In this document: positions 1 through 5,755 of the stretch, piece after piece | Layout: every line of letters begins with the position of its first letter | How positions within the stretch are numbered: position 1 is the first letter of the stretch | Made by a program: the position numbers and the translations under genes | Assembly (NCBI RefSeq): GCF_037577855.1 | Contig: NZ_JBAKFX010000064.1 | Span: 1 to 18,123, forward strand | Source: Dethiothermospora halolimnae | GTDB taxonomy: Bacteria; Bacillota; Clostridia; Tissierellales; VENL01 | DNA: 18,123 nucleotides | Reading direction: 5' to 3' | The notes under the pieces: model-generated | Database searches by the model: none | What the model saw: the letters and a program-made list of their open reading frames with translations, nothing else | Told to the model about the DNA's origin: nothing

Positions 1-580
1 GTGCCTGTATTGTAACATCAAGGGCTGTAGTTGGCTCATCGGCTATTAATAGTTTTGGATTACATGCAAGGGCTATTGCTATCATACCTCTTTGTCTCAT
101 ACCACCACTAAATTCATGGGGATATTGATCAACACGTTTTTCCGGTGTTGGAATACCAACCACCCTAAGCATTTCTATTGCCCTTTCTTTAGCTTCTTTC
201 TTACTCATTTTCTGATGCTTTATTAATCCTTCCATAATCTGCTTACCAACCTTCATAGTTGGATTTAGAGATGTCATTGGATCTTGAAATATCATACTTA
301 TTTCACTACCGCGAATAGATTCTAACTTTTTATCCGACATTTTTACTAAATCTTTTCCATTAAACATTGCACTACCACTTTTTATTCTTCCCGGTGGCAT
401 AGGTATTAGTTTAAGTAGAGATTTAACAGTAACCGATTTACCGCACCCCGACTCTCCAACTATACCTAATGCTTCTCCTTTATTTACATGAAAGTTTGTT
501 CCCCTAACAGCTTGAACTTCCCCTGCATATGTATCAAAGGAAACACTTAAATTTTTTACATCTAATAATTTTTCAGCCAT
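1..580 (-). CDS. oppD: Oligopeptide ABC transporter ATP-binding protein OppD (3' part outside window)
   Basis: The first 193 codons of a peptide-importer ATPase are present; the rest lies beyond the left edge. It would hydrolyse ATP on the inner face of the membrane to power OppB/OppC. Visible motifs in order are Walker A GESGCGKS (about residues 42-49), the Q-loop region FQDPMTSLNP, the ABC signature FSGGMRQRG, Walker B LLIADEP and the D-loop ALD. ATG at 578-580 is preceded by GGGGGGAGAATAA, a clear ribosome binding site, and starts 14 nt after the oppC stop, so it is the third gene of the operon. The Q-loop and signature wording is typical of the OppD/DppD branch; OppD and DppD cannot be told apart here. 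The missing C-terminus should hold the oligopeptide-transporter extension. Confidence 0.93.
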   Translation of the reverse strand, partial: MAEKLLDVKNLSVSFDTYAGEVQAVRGTNFHVNKGEALGIVGESGCGKSVTVKSLLKLIPMPPGRIKSGSAMFNGKDLVKMSDKKLESIRGSEISMIFQDPMTSLNPTMKVGKQIMEGLIKHQKMSKKEAKERAIEMLRVVGIPTPEKRVDQYPHEFSGGMRQRGMIAIALACNPKLLIADEPTTALDVTIQA

Positions 581-594
581 TTATTCTCCCCCCT

Positions 595-1512
595 TTATTG
601 TCTTAATTTAGGATCTAGTGCATCCCTTAAACCATCACCGAACAATGTAAACGCAAGCATTAATATACTTATTACTAAGGCTGGAAAAGCTAATTGATAG
701 GGATGAACTAATAACATTTGAGTACCTGCCTGAGATAATGAACCTAAGCTGGCCTCTGGTACAGGAATACCCATACCTATATAACTTAAGAATGCCTCTC
801 CAAATATGGCTCCTGGTATTCTAAAAGTAATAGATACTATTAATACCCCCATTGTATTTGGCACTAAGTGTTTTAATATTATTCTCCCTGTATCTGAACC
901 AAGGGTTCTGGCAGCCATAACATATTCCATTTCCTTAAGCTGTAAAACCTGACCCCTAACCATACGGGCTGACCCTATCCATCCAGTTAAAGTCATAGCT
1001 ATAATTATTGTTTTAACCCCTGAGCCTAGTATAGTCATAAGCATTATAACCCTAATTAAGCCTGGTATAGACCCTACTATTTCACAGAAACGCATCATAA
1101 TCATGTCAGTTCTTCCACCTATATATCCTGAAATACCACCATATAATATACCTAATACAATATTAACAAAGGCAACGGTAAAACCTATAAATAAAGATAC
1201 CCTAGCACCCTTCCATACCCTAGTCCAAAGGTCTCTACCTATTTCATCGGTACCAAACCAATAGGTTGAGTTTGGTGTAGTGTTACCTAATAATAAATCT
1301 CCCTTATTAAACTTAAACTCATTCATAAATGGTCCTACAAATGCCATTATTGCTAAAAGAATTAATATCCCTAAAGCTATCATAGCCATTTTATTCCCTT
1401 TAAGTCTTCTCCAAGCATCTTGCCAGTAAGTCATACTTGGTCTATTTATAGTTTGAGCTTTGGTTAAATCTTTACCTATGGTTTTAAATTTTTCTTTACT
1501 TAATTCAGCCAT
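595..1512 (-). CDS. oppC: Oligopeptide ABC transporter permease OppC
   Basis: A 305-residue inner-membrane permease of the binding-protein-dependent family. The N-terminus is cytoplasmic and charged, with a first membrane segment at about residues 42-61. The OppC/DppC hallmark YWFGTDEIGRDLWTRV follows at about 84-99, then several membrane segments, and the EAA loop that docks on the ATPase at about 196-219 (EYVMAARTLG...VPN). Length fits the family. The ATG follows GGGGGGAT with 8-9 nt spacing and lies 14 nt downstream of the oppB stop, so translation is probably linked. It partners with OppB to form the peptide channel. Specificity (oligo- versus dipeptide) cannot be read from the sequence. 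Confidence 0.94.
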   Translation of the reverse strand: MAELSKEKFKTIGKDLTKAQTINRPSMTYWQDAWRRLKGNKMAMIALGILILLAIMAFVGPFMNEFKFNKGDLLLGNTTPNSTYWFGTDEIGRDLWTRVWKGARVSLFIGFTVAFVNIVLGILYGGISGYIGGRTDMIMMRFCEIVGSIPGLIRVIMLMTILGSGVKTIIIAMTLTGWIGSARMVRGQVLQLKEMEYVMAARTLGSDTGRIILKHLVPNTMGVLIVSITFRIPGAIFGEAFLSYIGMGIPVPEASLGSLSQAGTQMLLVHPYQLAFPALVISILMLAFTLFGDGLRDALDPKLRQ

Positions 1513-1526
1513 TTTTTTATCCCCCC

Positions 1527-2447
1527 TTATTTATCTATTCTAATTCTCGGATCTACTACCCCATAAAGCATATCACTTATGAAGTAACCTACAACTACTA
1601 CTATTGACGTAAATAGGGTTGTACCAAGTATCATTGTATAGTCATATTGTTGAACACTATCAACAAAGTACTTACCTATCCCGGGAACTGCAAATATACT
1701 CTCTATAACAAATGAACCTACAACTGCCCCTGCAAGGGTTGGTCCAAACCATGTTATAATCGGTACACTGGCATTTCTAATAACATGTTTAACCGTAACT
1801 GTAAAGTGGGATAATCCCTTTGATTTAGCAGTAACAACATAGTCTGAGTTCATAACCTCTATCATTGATGTCTTCATATATCTTGCATACGTTGCTATAT
1901 ATCCTGTGGCCAATGATATTATTGGTAATATCATATGCTTAGGTCCTTCCCAACCGGCAACAGGTAGTATTTCCCATTTCACTGCAAAGAAGTATTGATA
2001 TAATGATGCAAATACAAAGGCCGGTACTGAAATTCCAATGACAACTAATATAATTACAAAATAATCAAAGAAACCTTTGTTATTAAGTGCTGCTATAATC
2101 CCCATTGTTACCCCTATAAATACTCCTAAAGCCATTGAAATAATACCTATTTTAGCTGAAGCTGGTAATCCATCAGCTAACATTTTGTTAACAGTTCTTG
2201 TTTTGTACTTAAGGGATAAACCTAAATCTCCCTGTAGTAAATTCTTTAAAAACCTTCCATATTGTTGAATTAATGGTTTGTCAAGGCCATACTTAGCCTT
2301 TAAGTTTTCTAATACCTCCGGTGGAGTTCCCCTATCACTTGAAAATGGATCTCCTGGAATTGCATGCATTAAAAAGAATGTTATTGTGGCAATTGCCCAT
2401 ACTACGATAAACATATAAATGATTCTTTTAAGTACATATCTTCCCAT
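1527..2447 (-). CDS. oppB: Oligopeptide ABC transporter permease OppB
   Basis: A 306-residue permease and the first gene of the operon seen here. The amino-terminal MGRYVLKRI segment followed by a long hydrophobic helix, the PGDP motif at about residues 31-34, and the EAA loop at about 202-225 (DYVVTAKSKGLS...HVIRN) are all typical of OppB/DppB. The ATG has GGAGGTG about 8 nt upstream. No substrate-binding protein gene (oppA) lies upstream, so OppA is presumably encoded beyond the left edge or elsewhere. The operon order B-C-D is common in Firmicutes. Confidence 0.94.
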   Translation of the reverse strand: MGRYVLKRIIYMFIVVWAIATITFFLMHAIPGDPFSSDRGTPPEVLENLKAKYGLDKPLIQQYGRFLKNLLQGDLGLSLKYKTRTVNKMLADGLPASAKIGIISMALGVFIGVTMGIIAALNNKGFFDYFVIILVVIGISVPAFVFASLYQYFFAVKWEILPVAGWEGPKHMILPIISLATGYIATYARYMKTSMIEVMNSDYVVTAKSKGLSHFTVTVKHVIRNASVPIITWFGPTLAGAVVGSFVIESIFAVPGIGKYFVDSVQQYDYTMILGTTLFTSIVVVVGYFISDMLYGVVDPRIRIDK

Positions 2448-2498
2448 TAAATAAACACCTCCATAATTTTTTTGTTGTGGAAATTATTATATATTTAG

Positions 2499-2513
2499 AA
2501 TATACTGAAAATT
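2499..2513 (-). promoter_or_regulatory. Candidate CodY box upstream of oppB
   Basis: The minus strand reads AATTTTCAGTATATT, matching 13 of 15 positions of the CodY consensus AATTTTCWGAAAATT. It lies about 50 nt upstream of oppB and next to a TATAAT hexamer at 2486-2491. CodY, the branched-chain amino acid/GTP sensor of low-GC Gram-positives, is an established regulator of peptide-transport operons. Two-mismatch hits occur by chance in AT-rich DNA, so position and target carry much of the weight. Confidence 0.45.
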
Positions 2514-2702
2514 TAAAAAGATGCAAGCTTCTATCTCCAACATTTCTTTTCTATGGTATGTAATACAGTAATTTACTTATTTTGGTGGCTCATTAATATT
2601 TTGTAACCATTGTTAACTTTTTTTAATAAACGGCTTATTTTCATGTGTTTAGAGCCCCTAAATAATTATGTTATTTGTTTTGTTTAATATTTCTACTTAG
2701 TT

Positions 2703-2731
2703 ATAATATATTCCCATATTAATTTATGCAA
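2703..2731 (-). promoter_or_regulatory. Candidate sigma-A-type promoter for the opp operon
   Basis: On the minus strand, -35 TTGCAT (2726-2731), a 17-nt spacer and -10 TATTAT (2703-2708). The -10 matches 5/6 of the consensus, the -35 only 3/6. It sits right after the terminator of the gene upstream, a sensible place. In DNA this AT-rich the call is moderate. A second TATAAT at 2486-2491, nearer oppB, lacks a good -35. Confidence 0.45.
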
Positions 2732-2732
2732 T

Positions 2733-2769
2733 AAAAAATAACTAACCTTCATAAAGGTCAGTTATTTTT
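2733..2769 (-). terminator. Rho-independent terminator after the CMD-like gene
   Basis: A 10-bp stem with one mismatch (AACTAACCTT / AAGGTCAGTT) is flanked by A-rich sequence on one side and a T-run on the other, so it could stop transcription in both directions. It overlaps the last codons of the CMD-like gene. Confidence 0.85.
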
Positions 2770-3121
2770 CAAATTTACTTTCCATATATTTAATTAATGG
2801 AGAAACTTGGACTAATGTAGGGGCCCCTTTCATCCAAATTTGTTGCTTTATAACCTCTAAGATTTCTTCCCTTTGGGCACCATATCTTATGGCTTTATTC
2901 ATTTCAAGTTTGGCCCTTTTTTCATTTTCATCAAATATAGCTGTAGCCAGAGCTATTAAATATCTATACTTAAGGGGGATAACACCCTCACCCCATATCT
3001 CATGATGGTACTTTGATATTATTTCTTGAAAACCATCTCCAAAATATTGTGAAATCATTACCCCTGGGGGAGTAAAACCTAGTTCCTTCTTATAGCTCTC
3101 TTTCATTTTTTCTTTATCCAT
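2762..3121 (-). CDS. Carboxymuconolactone decarboxylase (CMD/AhpD-fold) family protein lacking CxxC
   Basis: A small all-helical protein of 119 residues if it starts at the ATG at 3119-3121. An in-frame ATG nine bases earlier (3128-3130) is possible. The sequence AAGGAGAGG leaves 9 nt to the later ATG but almost none to the earlier one, so the later is preferred. The segment YRYLIALATAIF followed by an amphipathic helix and GAQREEILEVIKQQIWMKGAP matches the CMD/AhpD pattern. The usual CxxC(xxxH) peroxidase motif is absent: the protein contains no cysteine. A thiol-based AhpD activity is therefore unlikely and its role is unknown. It has its own terminator and is preceded by a 75-nt repeat also found before the encapsulin operon, suggesting shared regulation. 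Confidence 0.75.
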   Translation of the reverse strand: MDKEKMKESYKKELGFTPPGVMISQYFGDGFQEIISKYHHEIWGEGVIPLKYRYLIALATAIFDENEKRAKLEMNKAIRYGAQREEILEVIKQQIWMKGAPTLVQVSPLIKYMESKFEK

Positions 3122-3183
3122 ATTTAGCATCCTCTCCTTTCTTCTATTACTTTAGTTTATACCCATTTTAGAATGAATTTATC

Positions 3184-3258
3184 CATATTGAACAAAGACG
3201 CCGTTGGTGCTTCTTTGTTCTGTACAGGGTGCAAGGGGCAGAGAACAGGGATTTGGTG
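3184..3258 (-). repeat. 75-nt repeat, copy A, upstream of the CMD-like gene
   Basis: Matches copy B (4643-4717) at 63 of 75 positions with no gap, counted by eye. On the minus strand it ends about 62 nt before the CMD-like ATG. It contains an inverted pair GAACAAAGA / TCTTTGTTC around a 13-nt loop, and an invariant block CTCTGCCCCTTG. A TATATT hexamer (3267-3272) lies 8 nt before its 5' end, so it could be the start of the mRNA leader. Function is unknown. Confidence 0.8.
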
Positions 3259-3327
3259 AGTCCATAAATATATGTAGGAATTCAGTACATTGAATCCCCT
3301 AGTAGTGTCGAATTCATTCGACGGTTT

Positions 3328-3344
3328 CTTCTTTGCTCTGTGCA
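3328..3344 (-). repeat. Partial third copy of the 75-nt repeat
   Basis: The plus strand reads CTTCTTTGCTCTGTGCA, against CTTCTTTGTTCTGTACA in copy A and CTCTTTGTTCTGTGCA in the equivalent part of copy B. Only the central arm of the hairpin is kept; the other half is replaced by a different inverted repeat (3307-3322, GTCGAAT / ATTCGAC). It may be a decayed copy or a chance match. Confidence 0.4.
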
Positions 3345-3360
3345 AAGTACCAAGACAAAA

Positions 3361-3391
3361 CAAAAAAACCCCTAAGGTTAGGGGCTTTTTG
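3361..3391 (-). terminator. Rho-independent terminator after the encapsulin gene
   Basis: Minus-strand stem GCCCCTA...TAGGGG with a 4-nt loop, then a run of seven T, immediately after the encapsulin stop codon at 3392. The A-run on the other side would let it also work weakly in reverse. Confidence 0.9.
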
Positions 3392-4177
3392 TTAAACCGT
3401 AAATCTAACTATTATATTTTCATCTAGTACTCTAAATGTAAAGGATTCCATTATAAAGAATCTTATTTTTTCCATATCATGACCTTGATAACCTATTGAA
3501 AAGTCTTTACCTATTGTCATTTCTAAGTCATCGTGATCAAATGGTAAAAGTAATGCTCCATCTATTACATGGGAATAAATAATATTTCCATCTATTAAAT
3601 CTTTAATTCTGTCTATTAAAGGATATCCTTCTATTTCCATATTTAATCTTTTATATGCTTCTTCTCCCACAACTAATGTATAGGGTTTTTCTGCATAATT
3701 TTCTTTAAGTTTTATTATTCCATCGGTTATTGATTTCATAATATCCTGACCATCTTCACCTAAATATATTGGGTCATTTCCAGTTGCATTTATAAGACCC
3801 TCTATTTGACCCTTCTCTATACCATTATATATAGCATCTTCTTCAAATAGTGCTATCTTTTTCACTGATTCTTCAAGAGCCTCTAATTCTATATCCTTAG
3901 CTCCCCTATGTAAATTATCTAACTCCCATCTGTTCATGTCAAATTCAACCCTTGATTCCATTAGAGGTTTAACTCTATATAGACCATGGGAAACTTCTTT
4001 ATCACTACTGATAGTTTCTATTCTTCCCTCGGGTACAACTGTATAATCCAAACCCTTAGGACCATTTACCTTAACAACCCTTCTTGCCGATAAATAAGTG
4101 TTAAATACTTCCTTAGCTCTATCATCAATTTCATTCCAAACTTCTTCACTTATAGGTGCTAAATTTCTTTTTAACAT
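3392..4177 (-). CDS. Family 1 encapsulin shell protein (linocin M18-like)
   Basis: A 261-residue HK97-fold protein that assembles into a hollow protein compartment in the cytoplasm. The N-terminal LAPISEEVWNEIDDRAKEVF, then YLSARRVVKVNGPKGLDY, and the C-terminal FRVLDENIIVRF are typical of family 1 encapsulins, and the length is that of 60-subunit T=1 shells; the T-number is inferred. It follows the encapsulated ferritin gene by 63 nt and ends in a terminator, so the two form a cargo-shell operon. The ATG at 4175-4177 has GGGGAG about 12 nt upstream, rather far, so the shell could be translated at a rate different from the cargo. No other cargo gene is adjacent. Confidence 0.93.
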   Translation of the reverse strand: MLKRNLAPISEEVWNEIDDRAKEVFNTYLSARRVVKVNGPKGLDYTVVPEGRIETISSDKEVSHGLYRVKPLMESRVEFDMNRWELDNLHRGAKDIELEALEESVKKIALFEEDAIYNGIEKGQIEGLINATGNDPIYLGEDGQDIMKSITDGIIKLKENYAEKPYTLVVGEEAYKRLNMEIEGYPLIDRIKDLIDGNIIYSHVIDGALLLPFDHDDLEMTIGKDFSIGYQGHDMEKIRFFIMESFTFRVLDENIIVRFTV

Positions 4178-4240
4178 ATACTTATAAAACTCCCCTTTCG
4201 TAATATTATTTTCCTATCCTTAATATATATTTCCCTACTT

Positions 4241-4582
4241 TTATTTCATATCTCCTATTGTTGCTCCATCTCCACTACCATCTTCCTCTTCTTCTCCCTC
4301 TTCTATTTCAGTAATTGGACCATTGGTAAATAAATAGGTTCTTAATTGTTCATCCCATCCATCCATATGTCTTCTTAGCCATTCTAATGTCATTGCCGCA
4401 TGTTCAATTTCTTCATCCCTATTATGGGCCATAATAGCTTTTAACTCTTCATTATCTGAAGCAGCAACTCTTTGATTATACCAATCAACTGCTTCAACCT
4501 CCTCTTTTAAACTATTAAGTGCCCTTACATAGTCTCTATGTTTTTTGTCTATAAATTCTGCTGGCTCATGATAATCTCCCAT
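4241..4582 (-). CDS. Encapsulated ferritin (EncFtn), encapsulin cargo
   Basis: A 113-residue two-helix ferritin-like protein. The iron-site pattern of EncFtn is complete: with numbering that includes one extra leading residue, E29, W35, Y36, E59 and H62 keep the spacing of the characterised family (E-x5-WY, then E-x2-H about 30 residues after the first E). Two subunits should build one ferroxidase site, oxidising Fe(II) for storage in the shell. The acidic linker EEGEEEEDGSGDG ends in ATIGDMK, which fits the short C-terminal peptide that docks cargo to the shell wall (typical form LTVGSL). Both GTG (4583-4585) and ATG (4580-4582) are in frame; GGAGG lies 5 and 8 nt away, and ATG is chosen. 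Copy B of the 75-nt repeat lies 60 nt upstream. Confidence 0.92.
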   Translation of the reverse strand: MGDYHEPAEFIDKKHRDYVRALNSLKEEVEAVDWYNQRVAASDNEELKAIMAHNRDEEIEHAAMTLEWLRRHMDGWDEQLRTYLFTNGPITEIEEGEEEEDGSGDGATIGDMK

Positions 4583-4642
4583 CACTAATTCCTCCTTTTT
4601 TTAATCTCTATTAAGAGTTTACCCAAGTAGATAATTAATAAA

Positions 4643-4717
4643 CATATGGAACAAAGTCACCTTTGGTCTCTCTTTGTTCTGTGCAGGATACAAGGGGCAG
4701 AGTACAGAGATTTGGTG
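4643..4717 (-). repeat. 75-nt repeat, copy B, upstream of the EncFtn-encapsulin operon
   Basis: The partner of copy A. On the minus strand it keeps GAACAAAG / CTTTGTTC arms around a variable loop, plus the invariant CTCTGCCCCTTG block. It ends 60 nt before the EncFtn ATG, almost the same distance as copy A to its gene. A TATAAT at 4725-4730 lies 7 nt upstream, so transcription could begin at or near its first base. Confidence 0.8.
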
Positions 4718-4724
4718 CTATTAT

Positions 4725-4753
4725 ATTATAGGAGATATCTTTATAAATGATTT
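4725..4753 (-). promoter_or_regulatory. Candidate promoter of the encapsulin operon
   Basis: Minus-strand -10 TATAAT (4725-4730), with a second overlapping TATAAT at 4720-4725. The hexamer 17 nt further upstream (AAATCA, 4748-4753) is a poor -35, so the promoter may need an activator. Start of transcription is predicted at about 4718, the edge of repeat copy B. Confidence 0.4.
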
Positions 4754-4779
4754 TTTATAAGAAATTTAAGTTCCTATAT

Positions 4780-4822
4780 AATAAAAGAACTGATCAGCAA
4801 TAAACCGATCAGTTCTTTTATA
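4780..4822 (-). terminator. Rho-independent terminator after the CPBP protease gene
   Basis: A perfect 13-bp stem (AAAAGAACTGATC / GATCAGTTCTTTT) with an 11-nt loop, followed on the minus strand by a T-rich tail. It ends the operon that runs down from 10609 and separates it from the encapsulin promoter. Confidence 0.92.
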
Positions 4823-4823
4823 T

Positions 4824-5690
4824 TTATAATGTCATCGATAATATCGATAATCCTATAAAGACTATGATTAATAAAAATAAAGGTAGATTAAATATATAGT
4901 CTTTTTTATATTTAGAGTATACTTTACTCATATCTTTTTTATTTATTTTTATCAATAATTTTACTAATGATAAAGTCAGAAAAAGAGATATAGCAGCAAC
5001 CACTATATTTGCATATCCTAATCTTACCCCTTCTGCAACTACTTCCTTTGAGACTTCAGAACCCCCTGTATTAATAAAATGTGCCCCTAATACAGCTGTT
5101 CCATTATTAATAAAATGTATTAGTATAGACGATAATATGGATCCTGTTATATACACTATATATGCCAATAGAACTCCTAAAAAGAATGTATAAGCAAATT
5201 GGTGAAAGTTCATATGGAGTATTCCAAATAGTATTCCGTTCATTATAGCAGCCTTTTTTATAGTTTTTCCCCTATATCCATCTAAAATAACTCCCCTTAA
5301 CAAAAATTCTTCACATATAGCTGGAGTTATGGCTAGACCAAATAGAGTTAGAAAAAAAGACGGAGTTGTGGCAGATTCTATTATTCCAGAAACCTGGTCG
5401 CCAACAATACTTGATGCAATTAAAGAAACTGTTGTCAAAAACGGTTGCATAACTACTGCAATAAGAATAATAATGGGTATATTACTTAATTTCAACTTGC
5501 TTAAACTTAAAGTTTTCTTAAAATCTTTTTTGGTTATAAGTATAAAAATAATTACTGGCATAAATAAAGTTAGATATTGACTTATAATGTTCATCATATT
5601 AATAGGTATAGGGAGTCTAAGCATTCCTATAACTATTCGCAACAATATAATTAATAGTACAAGAAAATTAACACGATAAATTGGTCTCAT
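4824..5690 (-). CDS. CPBP-family intramembrane metalloprotease (CAAX protease/Abi type)
   Basis: A 288-residue membrane protein with about eight hydrophobic segments. All three CPBP motifs are present: EEFLLRG (E127, E128, R132), FGILH (F155-H159) and HFINN (H192-N196), so it is likely an active intramembrane metalloprotease of the Rce1-like glutamic type. Substrates cannot be predicted; bacterial relatives act in membrane-protein processing, peptide immunity or signalling. The ATG follows AAGGGGGT by 7 nt. It lies 65 nt downstream of the sensor kinase in the same direction with no terminator between, so it probably belongs to the lipoprotein/two-component operon. The hairpin at 5696-5735 buries its ribosome binding site. 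Confidence 0.87.
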   Translation of the reverse strand: MRPIYRVNFLVLLIILLRIVIGMLRLPIPINMMNIISQYLTLFMPVIIFILITKKDFKKTLSLSKLKLSNIPIIILIAVVMQPFLTTVSLIASSIVGDQVSGIIESATTPSFFLTLFGLAITPAICEEFLLRGVILDGYRGKTIKKAAIMNGILFGILHMNFHQFAYTFFLGVLLAYIVYITGSILSSILIHFINNGTAVLGAHFINTGGSEVSKEVVAEGVRLGYANIVVAAISLFLTLSLVKLLIKINKKDMSKVYSKYKKDYIFNLPLFLLIIVFIGLSILSMTL

Positions 5691-5695
5691 TTATT

Positions 5696-5735
5696 TACCC
5701 CCTTTAGAATAATTTTATCATTAATCTAAGGGGTA
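5696..5735 (-). promoter_or_regulatory. Hairpin covering the ribosome binding site of the CPBP gene
   Basis: On the minus strand TACCCCTTAGA pairs with TCTAAAGGGGGTA (11 pairs, two single-base bulges). The 3' arm includes AAGGGGGT, the ribosome binding site of the CPBP gene. There is no T-run after the stem, so this is not a normal terminator. It may lower or condition translation of the protease. Confidence 0.55.
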
Positions 5736-5755
5736 TGCATCTTTTTTATGTTAAT

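Larger units (their letters stand above)
2448..2761. other. Intergenic region upstream of oppB; no gene seen
   Basis: About 310 AT-rich bases between oppB and the CMD-like gene. No reading frame with a credible ribosome binding site was found on either strand. What can be picked out is the bidirectional terminator hairpin at 2733-2769, a candidate promoter just inside it, and a CodY-like box at 2499-2513 close to oppB. If the distal promoter is used, the opp transcript would have a leader of about 250 nt for which no convincing folded structure was found. Confidence 0.6.

Noticed and set aside
3157..3363. Minus-strand open frame of 68 codons between the encapsulin and CMD-like genes
   Set aside because: It runs through repeat copy A and several inverted repeats, has no good ribosome binding site, and its translation has no recognisable domain.
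3184..4717. The 75-nt repeats as a transposon-derived MITE
   Set aside because: No terminal inverted repeats or target-site duplications are visible and both copies have the same orientation and spacing to a start codon; not excluded without a genome search.
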